Assembly (NCBI GenBank): GCA_030040595.1 | Contig: JASHTL010000020.1 | Span: forward strand, 1 to 14,094 | Length of the DNA: 14,094 bases | Source: Microcaldota archaeon | GTDB lineage: Archaea; Micrarchaeota; Micrarchaeia; Micrarchaeales; CABMGC01 | Reading direction: 5' to 3' | Shown: piece by piece, positions 6,573-12,652 of the stretch | How positions within the stretch are numbered: position 1 is the first letter of the stretch | How the letters are laid out: the number at the start of each line of letters is the position of its first letter | The notes under the pieces: model-generated | Database searches by the model: none | Told to the model about the DNA's origin: nothing | The model's input: the letters and a program-made list of their open reading frames with translations, nothing else | Made by a program: the position numbers and the translations under genes

Positions 6573-7157
6573 TCACCTTCGCCTTGGCCGCGAGGTTGTC
6601 GGCCTTCTCTCCCTGACCTTTCCTCCCTCCTTTGCCCATTCAGGCTTGCCGAGTCCGTCGGGTCTCATTGTGAGCGCAATCTTGGTATCCTTTATGCTGT
6701 TCTTCAGGCTTATCGTCGAGACCTTTGTATATACGAGATCGCCCTTCTTCAGGCTCTTTCCCGTGTTCCTTGAGGAGAATATGCCGTTCTTCCTGTCATA
6801 GGTTATGAAGTCGCTGGTTATCTGCGAGAGATGCACCAAACCCTCGATTGGTCCCAGTCTTACGAAGCATCCGAAGTCTACAAGCTCTGAGACCTCCCCT
6901 GCAACCACTTCGTCGACTTCAAGGCTGAATGTTAGCACGTCAAACGTGACATCGTTGTGCGTGGACGGGTCTCCCGGAGTGAGATATCCGTCGCTTATGT
7001 CTCTCACGTTGTAGAGCGCGAGTATTATACCGAGGTCGCGGTCTATGGTCCTCTCGTACTTGGCCCTGAGTATGCTCTCGGCAGACTTCTTGATGTCCTC
7101 GCCGAAGTACTTCGGCGCTATGCTTATCGTGTCCTTTATCGTGTGCACATAGTACAA
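6573..7157 (-). CDS. rpo7: RNA polymerase subunit Rpo7 (RpoE')
   Basis: This 194-aa protein is the archaeal Rpo7 stalk subunit, which with Rpo4 binds nascent RNA and helps open promoters. The N-terminal domain opens with Y-x-V-x-T-I-K-D-T-I-S-I-A-P, as usual for Rpo7. An S1 RNA-binding domain follows at about 83-165 (G-E-V-S-E-L-V-D-F-G-C-F-V-R, E-G-L-V-H-L-S-Q-I). The last 25 residues are a basic, Pro/Arg-rich tail. The start is TTG 7157: a GGTGA ribosome binding site (7166-7162) lies 4 nt before it, and no ATG fits the conserved N-terminus. Downstream spt4 and the upstream PIN gene form the common archaeal cluster. Confidence 0.95.
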   Translation of the reverse strand: MYYVHTIKDTISIAPKYFGEDIKKSAESILRAKYERTIDRDLGIILALYNVRDISDGYLTPGDPSTHNDVTFDVLTFSLEVDEVVAGEVSELVDFGCFVRLGPIEGLVHLSQITSDFITYDRKNGIFSSRNTGKSLKKGDLVYTKVSTISLKNSIKDTKIALTMRPDGLGKPEWAKEGGKVRERRPTTSRPRRR

Positions 7158-7219
7158 AGGCTCACCGTTCAGAATTCAGAATAGGTGGAAAATATTCGAT
7201 ATCATATTGGCAGAAGAGC

Positions 7220-7229
7220 ATTTATATGC
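7220..7229 (-). promoter_or_regulatory. probable TATA box for rpo7-spt4
   Basis: On the - strand GCATATAAATGC lies right at the end of the PIN gene, in the only gap before rpo7. It would start RNA near 7197 and leave a leader of about 40 nt holding the GGTGA site. A second A/T element at about 7188-7196 is an alternative. Confidence 0.4.
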
Positions 7230-7598
7230 CTATCTGAGAGATCCTGACCTTGTAATGCTGAATACCCTTATTTTGCTTGCCTTCAGCCTTTTCTTCAGGG
7301 CTATGTCGTTGGTGCAGACAGCGTAGCCCTTGCTCTTTGCCTCTCTGGCCAGCCATCCGTCCACAGAGGATGGATCAGCAGATATCTCCACATTTGAGGC
7401 AGGTATGAGGAGCAGTGCCGCGCCTGCGTACTTGCTGTACTTCTCACGCCTGGCCTTTATTGACTCAAGCTCCCTTATTACACCTTTTGATATGATTGGA
7501 GCATATGCAGGATTCCTTTCCCGCACAACCTTGAATATATCCTTCTTGTTGGCCAGCCCGAAGATTATGGAGCTTGTATCGATGAGAATGGACTGCAT
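7230..7598 (-). CDS. PIN-domain protein, Fcf1/Utp24-like
   Basis: This 122-aa PIN-domain protein (from ATG 7598) has the acidic metal-binding set D7 (I-L-I-D-T-S), E43 (V-I-R-E-L), D80 and D98 (C-T-N-D-I-A-L), then R-L-K-A-x-x-I-R-V-F. Position beside rpo7 and spt4, plus the N-D-x-x-L-K-x-R-L pattern, point to the archaeal Fcf1/Utp24-like group, thought to act in rRNA processing, rather than a VapC toxin; no antitoxin gene is next to it. A longer reading from 7649 is open, but a TATA box at 7621-7630 predicts transcription starting at about 7600, so ATG 7598 with a leaderless mRNA is chosen. Confidence 0.82.
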   Translation of the reverse strand: MQSILIDTSSIIFGLANKKDIFKVVRERNPAYAPIISKGVIRELESIKARREKYSKYAGAALLLIPASNVEISADPSSVDGWLAREAKSKGYAVCTNDIALKKRLKASKIRVFSITRSGSLR

Positions 7599-7619
7599 AA
7601 GGATTATAAACCACTTCGG

Positions 7620-7630
7620 CATATATAAAG
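7620..7630. promoter_or_regulatory. bidirectional TATA box
   Basis: CATATATAAAG on the + strand and CTTTATATATG on the - strand are both good TATA boxes. The - direction reaches ATG 7598 about 25 nt from the box centre (leaderless). The + direction predicts a start near 7652, 13 nt before uppP. Confidence 0.6.
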
Positions 7631-7664
7631 ACTCGGAAATGACTTTCACGCTAGGTTTTGCAAA

Positions 7665-8531
7665 ATGTCTCTTTACCAGTTGTTCGTATCAATAGTGCTG
7701 GGGATAGTCCAGGGCATATCGGAGTGGCTTCCGATAAGCAGCAAGACGCAGATAATACTTGTCTCGCAATACCTCCTGGGGCTCAACTTCCAGCAGGCAT
7801 ACGCGTTCGGGCTCTTCATGGAGATAGGCACGGTGCTTGCAGCTGTGATCTACTTCAGGAAGGAGGTGTGGATGCTTATCAGGGCGCTTACAGGCAGGGG
7901 CAGCAAGTACGAGTGGAAACTCTTCAAGTACGTATTGGTAACTACTATAGTGACAGGAATCGTCGCAGTGCCGCTCTACGTGATAGTAGACAAGGTATCA
8001 AGCGGCTACAACATAGGGCTGCCGATGATAATACTGGGCCTTGTCCTCTTCGCTGACGCTGCGCTGATATGGTATTCGAGATCCAAGTACGCGAACGACA
8101 AGAACAGGAAGACGCTTGAACAGATAGGGATCAAGGAGTATGTCGCTGTGGGCATTGCACAGGGGCTTGCCGCGCTGCCTGGCGTGAGCAGGTCCGGGGC
8201 CACGACAAGCACGATGCTCCTGATGAATGTCGAGGCGAAAGAGGCTTTCAGGCTCTCCTTCCTTGTGGGGCTGTTCGCAACAACCGCTGCAGTCTTCGTC
8301 ACTTGGGTATTCAGCAAGGCCGAGGTAGTTGCCGGGCTTGCCCAGATAGGCACCATCGGTTTGGCAATAGCGATAATCGTTGCGACGGCTGTGAGCCTGG
8401 TCCTGATCAACTTCCTTCTCAACATAGCGAGGAAGTCCAAGATTGTCTACCTGACGGCTGCGTTGGGCGCCATAGCCCTTGTATTCGGTATATTAATTAG
8501 TTTCTTCCCATTCACCTTTGCAGCAGGATAA
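7665..8531 (+). CDS. uppP: undecaprenyl-diphosphatase UppP/BacA family
   Basis: This 288-aa polytopic membrane protein belongs to the UppP/BacA family, which removes a phosphate from a polyprenyl diphosphate carrier so it can be reused; in archaea the substrate is likely a dolichyl/polyprenyl diphosphate of glycan assembly. Motif 1 is Q-G-I-S-E-W-L-P-I-S-S-K-T-Q (16-29) and motif 2 P-G-V-S-R-S-G-A-T (172-180). The catalytic Glu20, Ser26 and Arg177 are present, but the residue that is His in E. coli UppP (H30) is Gln29 here. Normal length. It leads a close tandem with the Fe-S scaffold and RidA genes (gaps of 9 nt). No strong ribosome binding site; the leader is predicted to be about 13 nt. 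Confidence 0.93.
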   Translation: MSLYQLFVSIVLGIVQGISEWLPISSKTQIILVSQYLLGLNFQQAYAFGLFMEIGTVLAAVIYFRKEVWMLIRALTGRGSKYEWKLFKYVLVTTIVTGIVAVPLYVIVDKVSSGYNIGLPMIILGLVLFADAALIWYSRSKYANDKNRKTLEQIGIKEYVAVGIAQGLAALPGVSRSGATTSTMLLMNVEAKEAFRLSFLVGLFATTAAVFVTWVFSKAEVVAGLAQIGTIGLAIAIIVATAVSLVLINFLLNIARKSKIVYLTAALGAIALVFGILISFFPFTFAAG

Positions 8532-8540
8532 GCGATATTT

Positions 8541-8945
8541 ATGGAGCTCGACATGTACGCGGAGGAGCTTATCAGCCATTACGAACACCCTGAGAATAAG
8601 GGCGAGATGGCGAAGCCCAGCGCAAAGATGCACGAGGAGAACATATCGTGCGGAGACAAGATAGACATTTACCTGGAAATAGAGAAGGGCAAGGTAAAGG
8701 ACGTAAAGTTCCAGGGCAGCGGATGCGTGATCTCGATGGGCACAGCAAGCATGCTCACCGGCGAGATAAAGGGCAAGAGTCTCGCCGAGATAGAGAAGAT
8801 GGACAAGGAGAAGTTGCTCAAGATCATAGGCGTGGACCCAGGGCCTGTGAGGATGCACTGCGCAACGCTCTCTTTGAGAGCGATCAAGAAAGCGGTACTC
8901 GAATACGAGAAGAAGCCGATAGATGTAGCTACCAAGGAACTCTGA
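8541..8945 (+). CDS. Fe-S cluster scaffold, IscU/SufU/NifU-N family
   Basis: This 134-aa protein has the IscU-type cluster ligands: C37 in I-S-C-G-D-K with Asp39, C62 in G-S-G-C-V-I-S, and C107 in M-H-C-A-T-L with His106. A cluster is built on these from sulfur donated by a cysteine desulfurase and then passed to apoproteins. No desulfurase gene is in the window. The segment between C62 and C107 (G-K-S-L-A-E-I-E-K-M) is longer than in bacterial IscU and resembles SufU-like archaeal scaffolds. ATG 8541 is used; ATG 8553 has a GGAG 6 nt upstream and is a real alternative that would remove four residues. Confidence 0.93.
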   Translation: MELDMYAEELISHYEHPENKGEMAKPSAKMHEENISCGDKIDIYLEIEKGKVKDVKFQGSGCVISMGTASMLTGEIKGKSLAEIEKMDKEKLLKIIGVDPGPVRMHCATLSLRAIKKAVLEYEKKPIDVATKEL

Positions 8946-8954
8946 GGCAGTAGA

Positions 8955-9338
8955 ATGAACGCTGTAGAGATATTCACAGGCAAGGCGCCTACCCCGGGCG
9001 GGGCATATTCGCAGGCATTGAAGGCAAACGGATTAGTTTTCTGCTCTGGCCAGATTGGCATAGATCCCAAGACGGGAAAACTCGTTTCCGGAGGAATTGA
9101 GGCAGAGACAAGGCAAGCGATCAGGAACCTGGGAGCGATCCTTGATTCGGCAGGCACCGGCCTTGGCAATGTAGTCAAGGTAGAGGCATTTCTCTCAGAT
9201 ATAAACGACTGGAAAGCGTTCAATTCAATATACGAGGAGTTTTTCAAGGGCCAGAAACCCGCAAGGGCCACGGTAAGCGTGTCAGGGCTTCCAATGAAAG
9301 CAAAAGTCGAGATCGCCTGCATAGCCTCGTTGGGCTAA
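8955..9338 (+). CDS. ridA: RidA (YjgF/YER057c/UK114) enamine/imine deaminase
   Basis: This 127-aa protein is a RidA family member; the family forms trimers and hydrolyses reactive enamine/imine intermediates made by PLP enzymes. It shows A-P-T-P-G-G-A-Y-S-Q-A (11-21), F-C-S-G-Q-I-G-I-D-P (29-38), catalytic Arg104 in K-P-A-R-A-T-V and Glu119 in K-V-E-I. These match the canonical RidA subgroup with Arg105/Glu120. Full normal length. It begins 9 nt after the scaffold gene, with GAGG overlapping that gene's stop as ribosome binding site. Its TAA overlaps the TAG of the convergent AlaX gene. Confidence 0.95.
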   Translation: MNAVEIFTGKAPTPGGAYSQALKANGLVFCSGQIGIDPKTGKLVSGGIEAETRQAIRNLGAILDSAGTGLGNVVKVEAFLSDINDWKAFNSIYEEFFKGQKPARATVSVSGLPMKAKVEIACIASLG

Positions 9339-10057
9339 TCGATTATCCTCAACTCGACCCTTTTGCTGTGCGAACCCTTGTTTGTGAAAGAGCTGAGTTC
9401 CAGTTTTCCGATCTCCTTTGAGTTTAGCACGTGCAGGCCGCCATCCATCTGCATGTCAAGGTTTTCTATCTCCACTATGCGTACAGTATCAAGCCTCTTT
9501 ATCAGCTCTCTTCCGGGCTCCGTCCTCACAAGGTTGGGCATCTGCAGGGCCTCATTGCGGTCAACCTCCCTTACAAGTATCCTTCTGCCTTCGGCTATTA
9601 TCTTGTTTGTCTGGTCAAGTATCTGTTGTGCAAGCTCCTTGTTCAATTGTGGCATGTCAAAGTCTATCCTAGCGCGATCCTGGTAGATCTGGCTGCCTGT
9701 TGAAAGCCCTTCGCTTGCATGCTGCGATATGACTATTCCGTCGAATATATGGATGGACGTATGGTACTTCATGTAGGCATACCTTTTCTCCCAGTCGATG
9801 ACGCCTTTGACAGTATCTCCTGCCTTTATGCCGTCTGCATTTTCCAACGTATGCATAACGTCATCCCTGTCCTTTCGTACTTCGATGACCTTGAATTCCT
9901 TGCCGTTAGAGGTCAGCTTCCCGGTGTCGTTGGGCTGTCCACCTCCAGTAGGGTAAAAAGCTGTTCTGTCAAGCCAGACGCTAGTGCCTTCTATCCTAGT
10001 TACCGCAGCATCGAAATCCTTCTTGTACATGTCTTTAAGGTAGAGTTTTTCTGTCAT
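9335..10057 (-). CDS. alaX: alanyl-tRNA editing protein AlaX (AlaX-M type)
   Basis: This 240-aa free-standing editing domain should remove Ser or Gly mischarged on tRNA-Ala. It has the N-terminal F-Y-P-T-G-G-G-Q-P-N-D glycine motif (34-44), which marks the AlaX-M type, zinc ligands H99 and H103 in Y-H-T-S-I-H, and D-G-G-L-H-V with H209. The usual Cys of C-G-G-T-H is Asp205 here; Asp can bind zinc, and I recall some archaeal AlaX proteins with D-G-G-x-H, so this may be a normal subgroup. It starts at ATG 10057 with GGAGGT just upstream. It lies beside tRNA-Gln but on the other strand; no alaS is in the window. Confidence 0.93.
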   Translation of the reverse strand: MTEKLYLKDMYKKDFDAAVTRIEGTSVWLDRTAFYPTGGGQPNDTGKLTSNGKEFKVIEVRKDRDDVMHTLENADGIKAGDTVKGVIDWEKRYAYMKYHTSIHIFDGIVISQHASEGLSTGSQIYQDRARIDFDMPQLNKELAQQILDQTNKIIAEGRRILVREVDRNEALQMPNLVRTEPGRELIKRLDTVRIVEIENLDMQMDGGLHVLNSKEIGKLELSSFTNKGSHSKRVELRIID

Positions 10058-10107
10058 GGAACCTCCAAGTATAGTATATTAAAGGTAAATATGAAATAGC
10101 TATCTGC

Positions 10108-10180
10108 AGTCCCGTCGTCTAGTGGCCAAGGACAATGGGCTTTGGACCCATGAACACCAGTTCGAATCTGGTCGGGACTA
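10108..10180 (+). tRNA. tRNA-Gln (anticodon UUG)
   Basis: A full cloverleaf folds by eye: acceptor AGTCCCG (10108-10114) with CGGGACT (10173-10179), discriminator A10180, D-stem GTCT/GGAC, anticodon stem ATGGG/CCCAT with loop CTTTGGA, anticodon TTG (10142-10144), and T-stem ACCAG/CTGGT with loop TTCGAAT. There is no intron and no encoded CCA. T-runs at about 10201 and 10214 may end transcription. Confidence 0.96.
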
Positions 10181-10201
10181 CGTCCCTGTTTCTAGATAGG
10201 T

Positions 10202-10281
10202 TTTAATATCCGATTTTTGCAGATCTTTTCCAATGAATATAGGGATACGGGCAGAGAAATCGTTGAATTTTGGATATTAAA
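10202..10281 (+). repeat. inverted repeat after tRNA-Gln, possible RNA hairpin
   Basis: TTTAATATCC (10202-10211) is the exact reverse complement of GGATATTAAA (10272-10281). Next to it GATTT (10212-10216) can pair with AAATC (10257-10261), giving about 15 bp with one bulge. It sits between the tRNA and the promoter of the next gene. It may be an untranslated RNA hairpin, a regulatory site or chance in A/T-rich DNA. Confidence 0.35.
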
Positions 10282-10288
10282 GTACTGG

Positions 10289-10297
10289 TATATAAAA
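10289..10297 (+). promoter_or_regulatory. TATA box for the membrane-anchored protein gene
   Basis: TATATAAAA is centred about 26 nt before ATG 10320, so the mRNA should begin at the start codon (leaderless). No Shine-Dalgarno sequence is present, which agrees. Confidence 0.6.
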
Positions 10298-10319
10298 TTA
10301 ATTAGCAGATAAGTTCTTC

Positions 10320-10976
10320 ATGAAACTGGCATACATTCTTGCTATACTCTTAGTTTTGGTCCTAATCGCCATACTCTTCTTTTCGTTCCACAATAACAGC
10401 AATTCTTCGAATAGTGCACCACAGGTAGTAAATGCAAGTACGGTAAGTTCAGCGTTAGGTACGGATTATTGGGTACTTTCACAAAATGTTACGTCGAATT
10501 CTTCACAAGGCTTAGTAGGAGCAAGATTTGTAGAATTTACCTCTGCAAACGCATTTACGCCATATCCAGGCGCATACCCCCTAGCAATATGGGTCGCTGT
10601 ATATAATTCTTTAGCGCAAGCGAATGTTACCTATAATTCATACTACTCAAGCGCATATTTCAATGCAGCGAATGTACTCTTCGTGTCTTCTCAAAACATC
10701 ATAAATAAATCGTATGATGGTTCAAGATATACAATCTTCAATGAAACGTTGTTTGAGTATGGAAATAATTCCACCATTCTTGCAGCTCGTTATCATTATT
10801 ATGTATTGGGAACTTACAAGAACTATCTTTTTTCTATATACATATTAACGGCTGGAGGGCCCACAGCACAATTCTATGGCAATTATAACATCACTATTGA
10901 AAATCTCAGTCAAGCTGTTACAGAGTCAGAAATAATAAATCTCACCGATTCTCAGATAAAACTTATTACCAAGTAA
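10320..10976 (+). CDS. membrane-anchored, sequon-rich extracellular protein
   Basis: The function of this 218-aa protein is unknown. Residues 3-23 form an uncleaved signal anchor (K-L-A-Y-I-L-A-I-L-L-V-L), and the rest should face outside. The outer part is rich in Asn, Ser, Tyr and Ala and carries about a dozen N-x-S/T sites, suiting an N-glycosylated surface protein of an archaeal envelope. There is no Cys and no enzyme motif. Codon use and base content are A/T-richer than in the genes to the left, and the gene lies between tRNA-Gln and a short copy of the tRNA end, so it may be acquired DNA. Confidence 0.75.
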   Translation: MKLAYILAILLVLVLIAILFFSFHNNSNSSNSAPQVVNASTVSSALGTDYWVLSQNVTSNSSQGLVGARFVEFTSANAFTPYPGAYPLAIWVAVYNSLAQANVTYNSYYSSAYFNAANVLFVSSQNIINKSYDGSRYTIFNETLFEYGNNSTILAARYHYYVLGTYKNYLFSIYILTAGGPTAQFYGNYNITIENLSQAVTESEIINLTDSQIKLITK

Positions 10977-11085
10977 ATCCGCTATGATGTCATAACCGAA
11001 TTTATTCGTGTCTATTCGAGTAAAATCAAATCCAGATGCCACTTCAATCTATTGCCGTATAAGTTTGATAACTTTGTTGAGATAT

Positions 11086-11095
11086 GTCGGGACTA
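11086..11095 (+). repeat. 10-bp copy of the tRNA-Gln 3' end (att-like)
   Basis: GTCGGGACTA here repeats exactly 10171-10180, the last ten bases of tRNA-Gln including the discriminator. The two copies are 915 bp apart and bracket the A/T-rich gene at 10320-10976. It is shorter than usual att repeats and no integrase is present, so it would be a decayed end at best. Confidence 0.35.
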
Positions 11096-11147
11096 ATCCA
11101 TCAACGGGGTTATATACAGAAACCAGATTTCGAAAGCGTGTTTTAGA

Positions 11148-11525
11148 TTAGACAACGATTATCCTATTACTTTCTTCGATGTGTTTAAAATCAGGATCCC
11201 TTGTCAGTATCGACTCTTTGTTTGTCATTGCAATTCCTGCAATTAAGATATCGTTTTCATTTATAGGTTTACCTCTCATTTTAAGGTCCCTATATATCTG
11301 CGAGGATTTTTTAGCAGCTTCCTGGTCTAAATTATATACCTTAATAGTAAGTAAGAATTCCTGTGCTTCCTCTCTTTTCGTTTCGTCTGGATGTTTAAGT
11401 AATTCATACTCAGTTATTGATGTTGTCGACAGTTTTTCCCTTTCTAAATAAGATTTAACTATACGTATAATTCCTTCATTGCCGTTCAGATAGTCTATCA
11501 GTATGCTCGTATCCAAACAAACCAT
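11148..11525 (-). CDS. vapC: VapC-family PIN-domain toxin
   Basis: This 125-aa PIN ribonuclease, type II toxin family, has the catalytic acids D5 (C-L-D-T-S-I-L-I-D-Y-L), E41 (I-T-E-Y-E-L-L), D92 (N-E-N-D-I-L-I-A) and D110 (L-T-R-D-P-D-F). VapC toxins usually cut tRNA or rRNA. The start is set at ATG 11525, 4 nt after the antitoxin stop; a longer frame to 11552 would overlap vapB and lacks homology to the family start. Second gene of a two-gene operon. All four acids are kept, so it is likely active. Confidence 0.92.
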   Translation of the reverse strand: MVCLDTSILIDYLNGNEGIIRIVKSYLEREKLSTTSITEYELLKHPDETKREEAQEFLLTIKVYNLDQEAAKKSSQIYRDLKMRGKPINENDILIAGIAMTNKESILTRDPDFKHIEESNRIIVV

Positions 11526-11529
11526 TATA

Positions 11530-11760
11530 TTACCAGTTAAACTCTCTTCCAAGATTCCGTTTCCTCTCTTTCGCTATCATTTTTTTAAAGTCGTTAACTT
11601 TCTTAGCGTCCTTTTTCCATATTCCAGCGAATTTGAGGAATTCCCTATTATCCCTAGTGATACCTATACTTTCCCTTATATATTCGGAGAAACTTTTGCC
11701 TCCTTTTCTCTTGGAGAGTTCTTCGTATACCTCGTCTGACACAGATATCTGCCTTGCCAT
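11530..11760 (-). CDS. vapB: VapB-type antitoxin
   Basis: This small protein (76 aa from ATG 11760; ATG 11766 adds two residues) has a ribbon-helix-helix start (A-R-Q-I-S-V-S-D-E-V-Y-E-E-L-S-K-R) followed by K-S-F-S-E-Y-I-R-E-S, typical of archaeal VapB antitoxins. The basic, helical C-terminus would wrap the toxin. It would bind the palindrome upstream and repress its own operon. The longer frame to 11787 runs through the palindrome and is rejected. Confidence 0.88.
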   Translation of the reverse strand: MARQISVSDEVYEELSKRKGGKSFSEYIRESIGITRDNREFLKFAGIWKKDAKKVNDFKKMIAKERKRNLGREFNW

Positions 11761-11772
11761 AACCATCGTATG

Positions 11773-11792
11773 TATATATGTATACATATATA
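11773..11792. promoter_or_regulatory. 20-bp palindrome, probable VapB operator
   Basis: TATATATGTATACATATATA is a perfect palindrome between the - strand TATA element (TTTAAATA, about 11792-11799, preceded by GAAGG) and the vapB start. It covers the region where transcription should begin, the normal place for autorepression by a ribbon-helix-helix antitoxin. Confidence 0.65.
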
Positions 11793-11869
11793 TTTAAACC
11801 TTCGTAAACTCTAAGTTTCCTTAAAGCTATAGGGTGGTTATTTTATAGTTTAAGAGGTTGGTTAGTTCT

Positions 11870-12283
11870 ATGAAAGTGCTGTTTATCTGCGGTGGAAACG
11901 TAGGCAGAAGCCAGATAGCCGAGGCTTTCTTCAACTACTATTCCAAAAGAAACCAAGCCTGGAGCTGTGCCGGAAATGATTACACGGCGGAGCGATTCCA
12001 AGAGGATACCGTGGAGATAATGAAGGCAGACTATGGTATAGATTTGAATAAGCAGAAATCAAAACCATTTGATCCTAAGATGGTTGAACAGTCTGACATA
12101 GTAATAACATTGTGTGATCAATCAGAATGTCCAAACATACCGCAAGCACGTCACTGGGATATTCCTAAGATGGGCAAACTGGACAGGAAAGGTAAAAAAG
12201 AAGTAATAGAGCTCATCAGGCAGCGAGTGACTGTTTTACTGAAAGAGATAGAACCTACCAATAGAAGGATGCAGGCTAGATGA
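11870..12283 (+). CDS. low-molecular-weight phosphatase / arsenate reductase-like protein
   Basis: This 137-aa protein has the LMW tyrosine-phosphatase fold signature C7-G-G-N-V-G-R13-S near the N-terminus (C-x5-R loop) and the acid W-D-I-P (Asp97). It also has C82 and C87 in L-C-D-Q-S-E-C-P, like the redox pair of thioredoxin-linked arsenate reductases (ArsC of the B. subtilis type), then R-H-W-D and R-x-R-V-x-x-L-L. It is therefore probably an arsenate reductase, though phosphotyrosine phosphatase activity cannot be ruled out. Start ATG 11870 follows GAGGT (11854-11858); the in-frame TTG at 11858 is unlikely. No arsenic pump or regulator gene is nearby. Confidence 0.85.
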   Translation: MKVLFICGGNVGRSQIAEAFFNYYSKRNQAWSCAGNDYTAERFQEDTVEIMKADYGIDLNKQKSKPFDPKMVEQSDIVITLCDQSECPNIPQARHWDIPKMGKLDRKGKKEVIELIRQRVTVLLKEIEPTNRRMQAR

Positions 12284-12434
12284 TAATCTGACATAACAAA
12301 TCAGCGATGATAGGTTATGCTGGAGCTACCGTATCTTGATTAATACAGAATGGGTTTTGAATAAACTTTCAGTGGAGTTAAAAGATGAACCATTGGCAAT
12401 GCATTTAGATTTAACCGTGCATATATCTTCGTCG

Positions 12435-12482
12435 ATGATGAGACGAGGTATTCCTGATTAGTGATGAGAAGAGAGTCTCTGA
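12435..12482 (+). ncRNA. C/D box sRNA (2'-O-methylation guide)
   Basis: The full box set is present in order and spacing: C box ATGATGA (12435-12441), 12-nt guide GACGAGGTATTC (12442-12453), D' box CTGA (12454-12457), 3-nt linker, C' box GTGATGA (12461-12467), 11-nt guide GAAGAGAGTCT (12468-12478), D box CTGA (12479-12482). This is the compact symmetric form of archaeal guides, where L7Ae, Nop5 and fibrillarin bind and the target base opposite the fifth position from D or D' is methylated. Predicted modified bases are an A within GAAUA (D' guide) and a U within AGACU (D guide). I found no match in the 23S part shown; targets may be in 16S, the rest of 23S or tRNA. Ends are approximate. Confidence 0.8.
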
Positions 12483-12486
12483 GATT

Positions 12487-12568
12487 CTGCATGATTGTAG
12501 GATACGTTTATAAATGACGGAATCCACATCCTACTTGCCTATTTGCAGGCAAGGTTAACATCATGCAG
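12487..12568. repeat. nested inverted repeats around a TATA box
   Basis: Outer repeat: CTGCATGAT (12487-12495) with ATCATGCAG (12560-12568). Inner repeat: GTAGGAT (12497-12503) with ATCCTAC (12528-12534), flanking TTTATAAAT (12507-12515). A third stem, CTTGCCT (12534-12540) with AGGCAAG (12547-12553), follows. As DNA the inner half-sites are 31 bp apart (three turns), as for a regulator over a promoter. As RNA the stems would form a three-way junction. Confidence 0.5.
12507..12515 (+). promoter_or_regulatory. TATA box upstream of the kinase gene
   Basis: TTTATAAAT predicts transcription from about 12536, leaving a leader of about 140 nt before ATG 12679. That leader begins with the CTTGCCT/AGGCAAG hairpin. 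Confidence 0.5.
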
Positions 12569-12652
12569 CAGAATGTGCAGATAAAAGCAATGTACCTTAG
12601 CCGCAACGCTGCCACACAAGAGCCAACGCCACCAGCGCCAGCTGTGGCATAA
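12563..12652 (+). CDS. possible 29-aa leader peptide, Pro-rich C-terminus
   Basis: ATG 12563 opens a 29-codon frame ending at TAA 12650-12652. Its C-terminal third has four Pro in six residues (P-T-P-P-A-P). Those codons lie inside a stem, TGCCACA (12610-12616) with TGTGGCA (12643-12649); TGGCA is repeated at 12653-12657, so TGCCA could pair with either copy. A run of five T (12665-12669) follows, just before the kinase gene's ribosome binding site. The start lacks a clear ribosome binding site. A leader peptide sensing proline supply is conceivable, but it may be a chance frame. Confidence 0.25.
   Translation: MQQNVQIKAMYLSRNAATQEPTPPAPAVA

Noticed and set aside
8648..8953. Arg/Gly/Gln-rich frame overlapping the Fe-S scaffold gene
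   Set aside because: Shadow of the IscU-like gene, whose cluster ligands are all in the other frame.
12301..12345. Second C/D box sRNA starting at GATGATAG (about 12306)
   Set aside because: The C box lacks the final GA of RTGATGA and no well-spaced D box follows.
12484..12574. 5S rRNA, tRNA or H/ACA RNA made from the three-stem fold
   Set aside because: It lacks 5S conserved loops, a T-arm and anticodon arm, and an ACA tail; the fold also contains a strong TATA box, so DNA repeats are equally likely.
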